64,000 nt of DNA from Tritrichomonas musculus. Lineage: Eukaryota; Parabasalia; Tritrichomonadida; Tritrichomonadidae. Below, piece after piece: positions 21,543-39,500 of the stretch. The notes under the pieces were generated by a model that was not told where the DNA came from, made no database searches, and saw nothing but the letters and a program-made list of their open reading frames with translations. The stretch is from the NCBI GenBank assembly GCA_039105265.1, contig JAPFFF010000009.1, forward strand, positions 62,001 to 126,000, given 5' to 3'. The position numbers and the translations under genes are program-made. Every line of letters begins with the position of its first letter. The first letter of the stretch is position 1.

Positions 21543-24500
21543 GCTAAAAAAGATAAACATCGATGCTAACAACAGATAAACATCGATGCTAACAACAGAT
21601 AAACATCGATGCTAACAACATACAAACATCGATGCTAACAACAGATAAACATCGATGCTAACAACAGATAAACATCGATACTTACAACATACAAACATCG
21701 ATACTAACAACAGATAAACATCGATGCTTACAACATACAAACATCGATGCTAACAACATTCAAACATCGATGCTAACAACATTCAAACATCGATGCTGAC
21801 AACAGAAAAACATCTATGCTAACAACATTCAAACATCAATGCTAACAACATTCAAACATCGATGCTAACAACAGAAAAACATCGATGCTAACAACATACA
21901 AACATCGATGCTAACAACATACAAACATCGATGCTAACAACAGATAAACATCGATGCTAACAACATACAAACATCGATGCTAACAACAGATAAACATCGA
22001 TGCTAACAACAGATAAACATCGATGCTAACAACAGATAAACATCGATACTAACAACAGATAAACATCGATGCTAACAACAGATAAACATCGATGCTAACA
22101 ACATACAAACATCGATGCTAACAACAGATAAACATCGATGCTAACAACAGATAAACATCGATGCTTACAACATACAAACATCGATGCTAACAACAGATAA
22201 ACATCGATGCCAACAACATACAAACATCGATGATAAAAAAAGATAAAATCGATGCTAACAACAGATAAACATCGATGCTAACAACATACAAACATCGATG
22301 CTAACAACAGATAAACATCGATGCCAACAACATACAAACATCGATGCTAACAACAGATAAACATCGATGCTAACAACAGATAAACATCGATGCTAACAAC
22401 AGATAAACATCGATGCTTACAACATACAAACATCGATGCTAACAACAGATAAACATCGATGCCAACAACATACAAACATCGATGCTAACAACAGAAAAAC
22501 ATCGATGCTAACAACAGATAAACATCGATGCTAACAACATACAAACATCGATACTAACAACAGAAGAACATCGATGCTAACAACATTCAAACATCGATGC
22601 TAACAACATTCAAACATCGATGCTGACAACAGAAAAACATCTATGCTAACAACATTCAAACATCAATGCTAACAACAGATAAACATCGATGCTAACAACA
22701 GAAAAACATCGATGCTAACAACATACAAACATCGATGCTAACAACATACAAACATCGATGCTAACAACAGATAAACATCGATGCTAACAACATACAAACA
22801 TCGATACTAACAACAGAAGAACATCGATGCTAACAACATTCAAACATCGATGCTGACAACAGAAAAACATCGATGCTAACAACATTCAAACATCGATGCT
22901 GACAACAGATAAACATCGATGCTAACAACATTCAAACATCAATGCTAACAACATACAAACATCGATGCTAACAACAGATAAACATCGATGCCAACAACAT
23001 ACAAACATCGATACTAACAACATACAAACATCGATGCTAACAACAGATAAACATCGATGCTAACAACAGATAAACATCGATGCTAACAACAGATAAACAT
23101 CGATGCTAACAACAGATAAACATCGATGCTGACAACAGAAAAACATCTATGCTAACAACATTCAAACATCGATGCTAACAACATACAAACATCGATGCTA
23201 ACAACAGATAAACATCGATGCCAACAACATACAAACATCGATACTAACAACATACAAACATCGATGCCAACAACATACAAACATCGATGCTAACAACAGA
23301 TAAACATCGATGCTAACAACAGATAAACATCGATGCCAACAACATACAAACATCGATACTAACAACATACAAACATCGATGCCAACAACATACAAACATC
23401 GATGCTAACAACAGATAAACATCGATGCTAACAACAGATAAACATCGATGCTAACAACAGATAAACATCGATACTAACAACAGATAAACATCGATGCTTA
23501 CAACATACAAACATCGATGCTAACAACATTCAAACATCGATGCTAACAACATTCAAACATCGATGCTAACAACAGATAAACATCGATACTAACAACATAC
23601 AAACATCGATGCTAACAACAGATAAACATCGATACTAACAACATACAAACATCGATGCTAACAACAGAAAAACATCGATGCTAACAACAGATAAACATCG
23701 ATGCTAACAACAGACAAACATCGATGCTAACAACAGATAAACATCGATGCTTACAACATACAAACATCGATGCTAACAACAGATAAACATCGATGCCAAC
23801 AACATGCAAACATCAATGCTGACAACAGAAAAACATCGATGCTAACAACATTCAAACATCGATGCTGACAACAGAAAAACATCTATGCTAACAACATTCA
23901 AACATCGATGCTAACAACATTCAAACATCGATGCTGACAACAGAAAAACATCTATGCTAGCAACATTCAAACATCAATGCTAACAACATTCAAACATCGA
24001 TGCTAACAACAGATAAACATCGATGCCAACAACATACAAACATCGATGCTGACAACAGAAAAACATCGATGCTAACAACATTCAAACATCGATGCTGACA
24101 ACAGAAAAACATCTATGCTAGCAACATTCAAACATCAATGCTAACAACATTCAAACATCGATGCTGACAACGGAAAAACATCTATGCTAGCAACATTCAA
24201 ACATCAATGCTAACAACATACAAACATCGATGCTGACAACAGATAAACATCGATGCTAACAACATACAAACATCGATGCTAACAACAGAAAAACATCGAT
24301 GCTAACAACAGATAAACATCGATGCTAACAACATACAAACATCGATGCTAACAACAGATAAACATCGATGCTAACAACAGATAAACATCGATGCTAACAA
24401 CAGACAAACATCGATGCTAACAACAGATAAACATCGATGCTTACAACATACAAACATCGATGCTAACAACAGATAAACATCGATGCCAACAACATACAAA

Positions 24501-27500
24501 CATCGATGCTGACAACAGAAAAACATCTATGCTAGCAACATTCAAACATCAATGCTAACAACATTCAAACATCGATGCTAACAACAGATAAACATCGATG
24601 CCAACAACATACAAACATCGATGCTGACAACAGAAAAACATCGATGCTAACAACATTCAAACATCGATGCTGACAACAGAAAAACATCTATGCTAGCAAC
24701 ATTCAAACATCAATGCTAACAACATTCAAACATCGATGCTGACAACGGAAAAACATCTATGCTAGCAACATTCAAACATCAATGCTAACAACATACAAAC
24801 ATCGATGCTGACAACAGATAAACATCGATGCTAACAACATACAAACATCGATGCTAACAACAGAAAAACATCGATGCTAACAACAGATAAACATCGATGC
24901 TAACAACATACAAACATCGATGCTAACAACAGATAAACATCGATGCTAACAACAGATAAACATCGATGCTAACAACAGACAAACATCGATGCTAACAACA
25001 GATAAACATCGATGCTTACAACATACAAACATCGATGCTAACAACAGATAAACATCGATGCCAACAACATACAAACATCGATGCTGACAACAGAAAAACA
25101 TCGATGCTAACAACATTCAAACATCGATGCTGACAACAGAAAAACATCTATGCTAACAACATTCAAACATCGATGCTAACAACATTCAAACATCGATGCT
25201 GACAACAGAAAAACATCTATGCTAGCAACATTCAAACATCAATGCTAACAACATTCAAACATCGATGCTAACAACAGATAAACATCGATGCCAACAACAT
25301 ACAAACATCGATGCTGACAACAGAAAAACATCGATGCTAACAACATTCAAACATCGATGCTGACAACAGAAAAACATCTATGCTAACAACATTCAAACAT
25401 CGATGCTAACAACATTCAAACATCGATGCTGACAACAGAAAAACATCTATGCTAGCAACATTCAAACATCGATGCTAACAACAGATAAACATCGATGCTA
25501 ACAACATACAAACATCGATGCTAACAACATTCAAACATCGATGCTAACAACAGATAAACATCGATGCTAACAACAGATAAACATCGATACTAACAACAGA
25601 TAAACATCGATGCTAACAACAGATAAACATCGATGCTAACAACATACAAACATCGATGCTAACAACAGATAAACATCGATGCTAACAACAGATAAACATC
25701 GATGCTTACAACATACAAACATCGATGCTAACAACAGATAAACATCGATGCTAACAACAGATAAACATCGATACTTACAACATACAAACATCGATGCTAA
25801 CAACAGATAAACATCGATGCTAACAACATACAAACATCGATGCTAACAACAGATAAACATCGATGCTAACAACAGATAAACATCGATGCTAACAACAGAT
25901 AAACATCGATACTAACAACAGATAAACATCGATGCTAACAACAGATAAACATCGATGCTAACAACATACAAACATCGATGCTAACAACAGATAAACATCG
26001 ATGCTAACAACAGATAAACATCGATGCTTACAACATACAAACATCGATGCTAACAACAGATAAACATCGATGCCAACAACATACAAACATCGATGCTAAC
26101 AACAGATAAACATCGATGCTAACAACAGATAAACATCGATGCTAACAACATACAAACATCGATGCTAACAACAGATAAACATCGATGCTAACAACAGATA
26201 AACATCGATGCTTACAACATACAAACATCGATGCTAACAACAGATAAACATCGATGCCAACAACATACAAACATCGATGCTAACAACAGAAAAACATCGA
26301 TGCTAACAACAGATAAACATCGATGCTAACAACATTCAAACATCGATGCTAACAACATTCAAACATCGATGCCAACAACAGATAAACATCGATGCTAACA
26401 ACAGATAAACATCGATGCTAACAACAGATAAACATCGATACTAACAACAGATAAACATCGATGCTAACAACAGATAAACATCGATGCTAACAACATACAA
26501 ACATCGATGCTAACAACAGATAAACATCGATGCTAACAACAGATAAACATCGATGCTAACAACATACAAACATCGATGCTAACAACATACAAACATCGAT
26601 GCTAACAACATTCAAACATCGATGCTAACAACATTCAAACATCGATGCTGACAACAGAAAAACATCTATGCTAACAACATTCAAACATCGATGCTAACAA
26701 CAGATAAACATCGATGCTAACAACATACAAACATCGATGCTAACAACAGATAAACATCGATGCTAACAACAGATAAACATCGATGCTAACAACAGATAAA
26801 CATCGATGCTTACAACATACAAACATCGATGCTAACAACATTCAAACATCGATGCTAACAACATTCAAACATCGATGCTGACAACAGAAAAACATCTATG
26901 CTAACAACATTCAAACATCAATGCTAACAACATTCAAACATCGATGCTAACAACAGAAAAACATCGATGCTAACAACATACAAACATCGATGCTAACAAC
27001 ATACAAACATCGATGCTAACAACAGATAAACATCGATGCTAACAACAGATAAACATCGATGCTAACAACAGATAAACATCGATGCTAACAACAGAAAAAC
27101 ATCGATGCTAACAACATACAAACATCGATGCTAACAACATACAAACATCGATGCTAACAACATACAAACATCGATGCTAACAACAGATAAACATCGATGC
27201 TAACAACATACAAACATCGATGCTAACAACATTCAAACATCGATGCTAACAACAGATAAACATCGATGCTAACAACAGATAAACATCGATACTAACAACA
27301 GATAAACATCGATGCTAACAACAGATAAACATCGATGCTAACAACATACAAACATCGATGCTAACAACAGATAAACATCGATGCTAACAACAGATAAACA
27401 TCGATGCTTACAACATACAAACATCGATGCTAACAACAGATAAACATCGATGCCAACAACATACAAACATCGATGCTAACAACAGATAAACATCGATGCT

Positions 27501-27796
27501 AACAACAGATAAACATCGATGCTAACAACATACAAACATCGATGCTAACAACAGATAAACATCGATGCTAACAACAGATAAACATCGATGCTTACAACAT
27601 ACAAACATCGATGCTAACAACAGATAAACATCGATGCCAACAACATACAAACATCGATGCTAACAACAGAAAAACATCGATGCTAACAACAGATAAACAT
27701 CGATGCTAACAACATTCAAACATCGATGCTAACAACATTCAAACATCGATGCCAACAACAGATAAACATCGATGCTAACAACAGATAAACATCGAT
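21543..27796 (+). repeat. Higher-order duplication in the satellite, 6254-bp step
   Basis: Two rare 22-bp units act as landmarks. GCTAAAAAAGATAA occurs at 21543, 27797 and 33545, and TGATAAAAAAAGATAAAATC at 22231, 28485 and 34233. Both give steps of 6254 and then 5748 bp, so a block of about 250-272 units was copied in tandem at least twice. The unit order around the landmarks looks the same in all three copies. Confidence 0.88.
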
Positions 27797-30700
27797 GCTA
27801 AAAAAGATAAACATCGATGCTAACAACAGATAAACATCGATGCTAACAACAGATAAACATCGATGCTAACAACATACAAACATCGATGCTAACAACAGAT
27901 AAACATCGATGCTAACAACAGATAAACATCGATACTTACAACATACAAACATCGATACTAACAACAGATAAACATCGATGCTTACAACATACAAACATCG
28001 ATGCTAACAACATTCAAACATCGATGCTAACAACATTCAAACATCGATGCTGACAACAGAAAAACATCTATGCTAACAACATTCAAACATCAATGCTAAC
28101 AACATTCAAACATCGATGCTAACAACAGAAAAACATCGATGCTAACAACATACAAACATCGATGCTAACAACATACAAACATCGATGCTAACAACAGATA
28201 AACATCGATGCTAACAACATACAAACATCGATGCTAACAACAGATAAACATCGATGCTAACAACAGATAAACATCGATGCTAACAACAGATAAACATCGA
28301 TACTAACAACAGATAAACATCGATGCTAACAACAGATAAACATCGATGCTAACAACATACAAACATCGATGCTAACAACAGATAAACATCGATGCTAACA
28401 ACAGATAAACATCGATGCTTACAACATACAAACATCGATGCTAACAACAGATAAACATCGATGCCAACAACATACAAACATCGATGATAAAAAAAGATAA
28501 AATCGATGCTAACAACAGATAAACATCGATGCTAACAACATACAAACATCGATGCTAACAACAGATAAACATCGATGCCAACAACATACAAACATCGATG
28601 CTAACAACAGATAAACATCGATGCTAACAACAGATAAACATCGATGCTAACAACAGATAAACATCGATGCTTACAACATACAAACATCGATGCTAACAAC
28701 AGATAAACATCGATGCCAACAACATACAAACATCGATGCTAACAACAGAAAAACATCGATGCTAACAACAGATAAACATCGATGCTAACAACATACAAAC
28801 ATCGATACTAACAACAGAAGAACATCGATGCTAACAACATTCAAACATCGATGCTAACAACATTCAAACATCGATGCTGACAACAGAAAAACATCTATGC
28901 TAACAACATTCAAACATCAATGCTAACAACAGATAAACATCGATGCTAACAACAGAAAAACATCGATGCTAACAACATACAAACATCGATGCTAACAACA
29001 TACAAACATCGATGCTAACAACAGATAAACATCGATGCTAACAACATACAAACATCGATACTAACAACAGAAGAACATCGATGCTAACAACATTCAAACA
29101 TCGATGCTGACAACAGAAAAACATCGATGCTAACAACATTCAAACATCGATGCTGACAACAGATAAACATCGATGCTAACAACATTCAAACATCAATGCT
29201 AACAACATACAAACATCGATGCTAACAACAGATAAACATCGATGCCAACAACATACAAACATCGATACTAACAACATACAAACATCGATGCTAACAACAG
29301 ATAAACATCGATGCTAACAACAGATAAACATCGATGCTAACAACAGATAAACATCGATGCTAACAACAGATAAACATCGATGCTGACAACAGAAAAACAT
29401 CTATGCTAACAACATTCAAACATCGATGCTAACAACATACAAACATCGATGCTAACAACAGATAAACATCGATGCCAACAACATACAAACATCGATACTA
29501 ACAACATACAAACATCGATGCCAACAACATACAAACATCGATGCTAACAACAGATAAACATCGATGCTAACAACAGATAAACATCGATGCCAACAACATA
29601 CAAACATCGATACTAACAACATACAAACATCGATGCCAACAACATACAAACATCGATGCTAACAACAGATAAACATCGATGCTAACAACAGATAAACATC
29701 GATGCTAACAACAGATAAACATCGATACTAACAACAGATAAACATCGATGCTTACAACATACAAACATCGATGCTAACAACATTCAAACATCGATGCTAA
29801 CAACATTCAAACATCGATGCTAACAACAGATAAACATCGATACTAACAACATACAAACATCGATGCTAACAACAGATAAACATCGATACTAACAACATAC
29901 AAACATCGATGCTAACAACAGAAAAACATCGATGCTAACAACAGATAAACATCGATGCTAACAACAGACAAACATCGATGCTAACAACAGATAAACATCG
30001 ATGCTTACAACATACAAACATCGATGCTAACAACAGATAAACATCGATGCCAACAACATGCAAACATCAATGCTGACAACAGAAAAACATCGATGCTAAC
30101 AACATTCAAACATCGATGCTGACAACAGAAAAACATCTATGCTAACAACATTCAAACATCGATGCTAACAACATTCAAACATCGATGCTGACAACAGAAA
30201 AACATCTATGCTAGCAACATTCAAACATCAATGCTAACAACATTCAAACATCGATGCTAACAACAGATAAACATCGATGCCAACAACATACAAACATCGA
30301 TGCTGACAACAGAAAAACATCGATGCTAACAACATTCAAACATCGATGCTGACAACAGAAAAACATCTATGCTAGCAACATTCAAACATCAATGCTAACA
30401 ACATTCAAACATCGATGCTGACAACGGAAAAACATCTATGCTAGCAACATTCAAACATCAATGCTAACAACATACAAACATCGATGCTGACAACAGATAA
30501 ACATCGATGCTAACAACATACAAACATCGATGCTAACAACAGAAAAACATCGATGCTAACAACAGATAAACATCGATGCTAACAACATACAAACATCGAT
30601 GCTAACAACAGATAAACATCGATGCTAACAACAGATAAACATCGATGCTAACAACAGACAAACATCGATGCTAACAACAGATAAACATCGATGCTTACAA

Positions 30701-33544
30701 CATACAAACATCGATGCTAACAACAGATAAACATCGATGCCAACAACATACAAACATCGATGCTGACAACAGAAAAACATCTATGCTAGCAACATTCAAA
30801 CATCAATGCTAACAACATTCAAACATCGATGCTAACAACAGATAAACATCGATGCCAACAACATACAAACATCGATGCTGACAACAGAAAAACATCGATG
30901 CTAACAACATTCAAACATCGATGCTGACAACAGAAAAACATCTATGCTAGCAACATTCAAACATCAATGCTAACAACATTCAAACATCGATGCTGACAAC
31001 GGAAAAACATCTATGCTAGCAACATTCAAACATCAATGCTAACAACATACAAACATCGATGCTGACAACAGATAAACATCGATGCTAACAACATACAAAC
31101 ATCGATGCTAACAACAGAAAAACATCGATGCTAACAACAGATAAACATCGATGCTAACAACATACAAACATCGATGCTAACAACAGATAAACATCGATGC
31201 TAACAACAGATAAACATCGATGCTAACAACAGACAAACATCGATGCTAACAACAGATAAACATCGATGCTTACAACATACAAACATCGATGCTAACAACA
31301 GATAAACATCGATGCCAACAACATACAAACATCGATGCTGACAACAGAAAAACATCGATGCTAACAACATTCAAACATCGATGCTGACAACAGAAAAACA
31401 TCTATGCTAACAACATTCAAACATCGATGCTAACAACATTCAAACATCGATGCTGACAACAGAAAAACATCTATGCTAGCAACATTCAAACATCAATGCT
31501 AACAACATTCAAACATCGATGCTAACAACAGATAAACATCGATGCCAACAACATACAAACATCGATGCTGACAACAGAAAAACATCGATGCTAACAACAT
31601 TCAAACATCGATGCTGACAACAGAAAAACATCTATGCTAACAACATTCAAACATCGATGCTAACAACATTCAAACATCGATGCTGACAACAGAAAAACAT
31701 CTATGCTAGCAACATTCAAACATCAATGCTAACAACATACAAACATCGATGCTGACAACAGATAAACATCGATGCCAACAACATACAAACATCGATGCTA
31801 ACAACAGAAAAACATCGATGCTAACAACAGATAAACATCGATGCTAACAACATACAAACATCGATGCTAACAACAGATAAACATCGATGCTAACAACAGA
31901 TAAACATCGATGCTAACAACATACAAACATCGATGCTAACAACAGATAAACATCGATGCTTACAACAGACAAACATCGATGCTTACAACAGATAAACATC
32001 GATGCTAACAACATACAAACATCGATGCTAACAACAGAAAAACATCGATGCTAACAACATACAAACATCGATGCTAACAACAGAAAAACATCGATGCTAA
32101 CAACAGATAAACATCGATGCTAACAACATACAAACATCGATGCTAACAACAGATAAACATCGATGCTAACAACAGATAAACATCGATGCTAACAACAGAC
32201 AAACATCGATGCTAACAACAGATAAACATCGATGCTTACAACATACAAACATCGATGCTAACAACAGATAAACATCGATGCCAACAACATACAAACATCG
32301 ATGCTGACAACAGAAAAACATCTATGCTAGCAACATTCAAACATCAATGCTAACAACATTCAAACATCGATGCTAACAACAGATAAACATCGATGCCAAC
32401 AACATACAAACATCGATGCTGACAACAGAAAAACATCGATGCTAACAACATTCAAACATCGATGCTGACAACAGAAAAACATCTATGCTAGCAACATTCA
32501 AACATCAATGCTAACAACATTCAAACATCGATGCTGACAACGGAAAAACATCTATGCTAGCAACATTCAAACATCAATGCTAACAACATACAAACATCGA
32601 TGCTGACAACAGATAAACATCGATGCTAACAACATACAAACATCGATGCTAACAACAGAAAAACATCGATGCTAACAACAGATAAACATCGATGCTAACA
32701 ACATACAAACATCGATGCTAACAACAGATAAACATCGATGCTAACAACAGATAAACATCGATGCTTACAACAGACAAACATCGATGCTAACAACAGATAA
32801 ACATCGATGCTTACAACATACAAACATCGATGCTAACAACAGATAAACATCGATGCCAACAACATACAAACATCGATGCTGACAACAGAAAAACATCGAT
32901 GCTAACAACATTCAAACATCGATGCTGACAACAGAAAAACATCTATGCTAACAACATTCAAACATCGATGCTAACAACATTCAAACATCGATGCTGACAA
33001 CAGAAAAACATCTATGCTAGCAACATTCAAACATCAATGCTAACAACATTCAAACATCGATGCTAACAACAGATAAACATCGATGCCAACAACATACAAA
33101 CATCGATGCTGACAACAGAAAAACATCGATGCTAACAACATTCAAACATCGATGCTGACAACAGAAAAACATCTATGCTAACAACATTCAAACATCGATG
33201 CTAACAACATTCAAACATCGATGCTGACAACAGAAAAACATCTATGCTAGCAACATTCAAACATCAATGCTAACAACATACAAACATCGATGCTGACAAC
33301 AGATAAACATCGATGCCAACAACATACAAACATCGATGCTAACAACAGAAAAACATCGATGCTAACAACAGATAAACATCGATGCTAACAACATTCAAAC
33401 ATCGATGCTGACAACAGAAAAACATCTATGCTAGCAACATTCAAACATCGATGCTAACAACATTCAAACATCGATGCTAACAACATTCAAACATCGATGC
33501 CAACAACAGATAAACATCGATGCTAACAACAGATAAACATCGAT
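27797..33544 (+). repeat. Higher-order duplication in the satellite, 5748-bp step
   Basis: Second step of the tandem block described by the same landmarks. It is 506 bp (22 units) shorter than the first, so one copy lost or gained units after or during duplication. The third copy begins at 33545 and becomes harder to align beyond about 39.4 kb. Confidence 0.82.
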
Positions 33545-36500
33545 GCTAAAAAAGATAAACATCGATGCTAACAACAGATAAACATCGATGCTAACAACAG
33601 ATAAACATCGATGCTAACAACATACAAACATCGATGCTAACAACAGATAAACATCGATGCTAACAACAGATAAACATCGATACTTACAACATACAAACAT
33701 CGATACTAACAACAGATAAACATCGATGCTTACAACATACAAACATCGATGCTAACAACATTCAAACATCGATGCTAACAACATTCAAACATCGATGCTG
33801 ACAACAGAAAAACATCTATGCTAACAACATTCAAACATCAATGCTAACAACATTCAAACATCGATGCTAACAACAGAAAAACATCGATGCTAACAACATA
33901 CAAACATCGATGCTAACAACATACAAACATCGATGCTAACAACAGATAAACATCGATGCTAACAACATACAAACATCGATGCTAACAACAGATAAACATC
34001 GATGCTAACAACAGATAAACATCGATGCTAACAACAGATAAACATCGATACTAACAACAGATAAACATCGATGCTAACAACAGATAAACATCGATGCTAA
34101 CAACATACAAACATCGATGCTAACAACAGATAAACATCGATGCTAACAACAGATAAACATCGATGCTTACAACATACAAACATCGATGCTAACAACAGAT
34201 AAACATCGATGCCAACAACATACAAACATCGATGATAAAAAAAGATAAAATCGATGCTAACAACAGATAAACATCGATGCTAACAACATACAAACATCGA
34301 TGCTAACAACAGATAAACATCGATGCCAACAACATACAAACATCGATGCTAACAACAGATAAACATCGATGCTAACAACAGATAAACATCGATGCTAACA
34401 ACAGATAAACATCGATGCTTACAACATACAAACATCGATGCTAACAACAGATAAACATCGATGCCAACAACATACAAACATCGATGCTAACAACAGAAAA
34501 ACATCGATGCTAACAACAGATAAACATCGATGCTAACAACATACAAACATCGATACTAACAACAGAAGAACATCGATGCTAACAACATTCAAACATCGAT
34601 GCTAACAACATTCAAACATCGATGCTGACAACAGAAAAACATCTATGCTAACAACATTCAAACATCAATGCTAACAACAGATAAACATCGATGCTAACAA
34701 CAGAAAAACATCGATGCTAACAACATACAAACATCGATGCTAACAACATACAAACATCGATGCTAACAACAGATAAACATCGATGCTAACAACATACAAA
34801 CATCGATACTAACAACAGAAGAACATCGATGCTAACAACATTCAAACATCGATGCTGACAACAGAAAAACATCGATGCTAACAACATTCAAACATCGATG
34901 CTGACAACAGATAAACATCGATGCTAACAACATTCAAACATCAATGCTAACAACATACAAACATCGATGCTAACAACAGATAAACATCGATGCCAACAAC
35001 ATACAAACATCGATACTAACAACATACAAACATCGATGCTAACAACAGATAAACATCGATGCTAACAACAGATAAACATCGATGCTAACAACAGATAAAC
35101 ATCGATGCTAACAACAGATAAACATCGATGCTGACAACAGAAAAACATCTATGCTAACAACATTCAAACATCGATGCTAACAACATACAAACATCGATGC
35201 TAACAACAGATAAACATCGATGCCAACAACATACAAACATCGATACTAACAACATACAAACATCGATGCCAACAACATACAAACATCGATGCTAACAACA
35301 GATAAACATCGATGCTAACAACAGATAAACATCGATGCCAACAACATACAAACATCGATACTAACAACATACAAACATCGATGCCAACAACATACAAACA
35401 TCGATGCTAACAACAGATAAACATCGATGCTAACAACAGATAAACATCGATGCTAACAACAGATAAACATCGATACTAACAACAGATAAACATCGATGCT
35501 TACAACATACAAACATCGATGCTAACAACATTCAAACATCGATGCTAACAACATTCAAACATCGATGCTAACAACAGATAAACATCGATACTAACAACAT
35601 ACAAACATCGATGCTAACAACAGATAAACATCGATACTAACAACATACAAACATCGATGCTAACAACAGAAAAACATCGATGCTAACAACAGATAAACAT
35701 CGATGCTAACAACAGACAAACATCGATGCTAACAACAGATAAACATCGATGCTTACAACATACAAACATCGATGCTAACAACAGATAAACATCGATGCCA
35801 ACAACATGCAAACATCAATGCTGACAACAGAAAAACATCGATGCTAACAACATTCAAACATCGATGCTGACAACAGAAAAACATCTATGCTAACAACATT
35901 CAAACATCGATGCTAACAACATTCAAACATCGATGCTGACAACAGAAAAACATCTATGCTAGCAACATTCAAACATCAATGCTAACAACATTCAAACATC
36001 GATGCTAACAACAGATAAACATCGATGCCAACAACATACAAACATCGATGCTGACAACAGAAAAACATCGATGCTAACAACATTCAAACATCGATGCTGA
36101 CAACAGAAAAACATCTATGCTAGCAACATTCAAACATCAATGCTAACAACATTCAAACATCGATGCTGACAACGGAAAAACATCTATGCTAGCAACATTC
36201 AAACATCAATGCTAACAACATACAAACATCGATGCTGACAACAGATAAACATCGATGCTAACAACATACAAACATCGATGCTAACAACAGAAAAACATCG
36301 ATGCTAACAACAGATAAACATCGATGCTAACAACATACAAACATCGATGCTAACAACAGATAAACATCGATGCTAACAACAGATAAACATCGATGCTAAC
36401 AACAGACAAACATCGATGCTAACAACAGATAAACATCGATGCTTACAACATACAAACATCGATGCTAACAACAGATAAACATCGATGCCAACAACATACA

Positions 36501-39500
36501 AACATCGATGCTGACAACAGAAAAACATCTATGCTAGCAACATTCAAACATCAATGCTAACAACATTCAAACATCGATGCTAACAACAGATAAACATCGA
36601 TGCCAACAACATACAAACATCGATGCTGACAACAGAAAAACATCGATGCTAACAACATTCAAACATCGATGCTGACAACAGAAAAACATCTATGCTAGCA
36701 ACATTCAAACATCAATGCTAACAACATTCAAACATCGATGCTGACAACGGAAAAACATCTATGCTAGCAACATTCAAACATCAATGCTAACAACATACAA
36801 ACATCGATGCTGACAACAGATAAACATCGATGCTAACAACATACAAACATCGATGCTAACAACAGAAAAACATCGATGCTAACAACAGATAAACATCGAT
36901 GCTAACAACATACAAACATCGATGCTAACAACAGATAAACATCGATGCTAACAACAGATAAACATCGATGCTAACAACAGACAAACATCGATGCTAACAA
37001 CAGATAAACATCGATGCTTACAACATACAAACATCGATGCTAACAACAGATAAACATCGATGCCAACAACATACAAACATCGATGCTGACAACAGAAAAA
37101 CATCGATGCTAACAACATTCAAACATCGATGCTGACAACAGAAAAACATCTATGCTAACAACATTCAAACATCGATGCTAACAACATTCAAACATCGATG
37201 CTGACAACAGAAAAACATCTATGCTAGCAACATTCAAACATCAATGCTAACAACATTCAAACATCGATGCTAACAACAGATAAACATCGATGCCAACAAC
37301 ATACAAACATCAATGCTGACAACAGAAAAACATCGATGCTAACAACATTCAAACATCGATGCTGACAACAGAAAAACATCTATGCTAACAACATTCAAAC
37401 ATCGATGCTAACAACATTCAAACATCGATGCTGACAACAGAAAAACATCTATGCTAGCAACATTCAAACATCAATGCTAACAACATACAAACATCGATGC
37501 TGACAACAGATAAACATCGATGCCAACAACATACAAACATCGATGCTAACAACAGAAAAACATCGATGCTAACAACAGATAAACATCGATGCTAACAACA
37601 TACAAACATCGATGCTAACAACAGATAAACATCGATGCTAACAACAGATAAACATCGATGCTAACAACATACAAACATCGATGCTAACAACAGATAAACA
37701 TCGATGCTTACAACAGACAAACATCGATGCTTACAACAGATAAACATCGATGCTAACAACATACAAACATCGATGCTAACAACAGAAAAACATCGATGCT
37801 AACAACATACAAACATCGATGCTAACAACAGAAAAACATCGATGCTAACAACAGATAAACATCGATGCTAACAACATACAAACATCGATGCTAACAACAG
37901 ATAAACATCGATGCTAACAACAGATAAACATCGATGCTAACAACAGACAAACATCGATGCTAACAACAGATAAACATCGATGCTTACAACATACAAACAT
38001 CGATGCTAACAACAGATAAACATCGATGCTAACAACATACAAACATCGATGCTGACAACAGAAAAACATCGATGCTAACAACATTCAAACATCAATGCTA
38101 ACAACATTCAAACATCGATGCTAACAACAGATAAACATCGATGCCAACAACATACAAACATCGATGCTGACAACAGAAAAACATCGATGCTAACAACATT
38201 CAAACATCGATGCTGACAACAGAAAAACATCTATGCTAGCAACATTCAAACATCAATGCTAACAACATTCAAACATCGATGCTGACAACGGAAAAACATC
38301 TATGCTAGCAACATTCAAACATCAATGCTAACAACAAACAAACATCGATGCTGACAACAGATAAACATCGATGCTAACAACATACAAACATCGATGCTAA
38401 CAACAGAAAAACATCGATGCTAACAACAGATAAACATCGATGCTAACAACATACAAACATCGATGCTAACAACAGATAAACATCGATGCTAACAACAGAT
38501 AAACATCGATGCTTACAACAGACAAACATCGATGCTAACAACAGATAAACATCGATGCTTACAACATACAAACATCGATGCTAACAACAGATAAACATCG
38601 ATGCCAACAACATACAAACATCGATGCTGACAACAGAAAAACATCGATGCTAACAACATTCAAACATCGATGCTGACAACAGAAAAACATCTATGCTAAC
38701 AACATTCAAACATCGATGCTAACAACATTCAAACATCGATGCTGACAACAGAAAAACATCTATGCTAGCAACATTCAAACATCAATGCTAACAACATTCA
38801 AACATCGATGCTAACAACAGATAAACATCGATGCCAACAACATACAAACATCAATGCTGACAACAGAAAAACATCGATGCTAACAACATTCAAACATCGA
38901 TGCTGACAACAGAAAAACATCTATGCTAACAACATTCAAACATCGATGCTAACAACATTCAAACATCGATGCTGACAACAGAAAAACATCTATGCTAGCA
39001 ACATTCAAACATCAATGCTAACAACATACAAACATCGATGCTGACAACAGATAAACATCGATGCCAACAACATACAAACATCGATGCTAACAACAGAAAA
39101 ACATCGATGCTAACAACAGATAAACATCGATGCTAACAACATACAAACATCGATGCTAACAACAGATAAACATCGATGCTAACAACAGATAAACATCGAT
39201 GCTAACAACATACAAACATCGATGCTAACAACAGATAAACATCGATGCTTACAACAGACAAACATCGATGCTTACAACATACAAACATCGATGCTAACAA
39301 CAGATAAACATCGATGCCAACAACATACAAACATCGATGCCAACAACATACAAACATCGATGCTAACAACAGATAAACATCGATGCTAACAACAGATAAA
39401 CATCGATGCTAACAACAGACAAACATCGATGCTTACAACAGACAAACATCGATGCTTACAACAGAAAAACATCTATGCTAACAACATTCAAACATCGATG

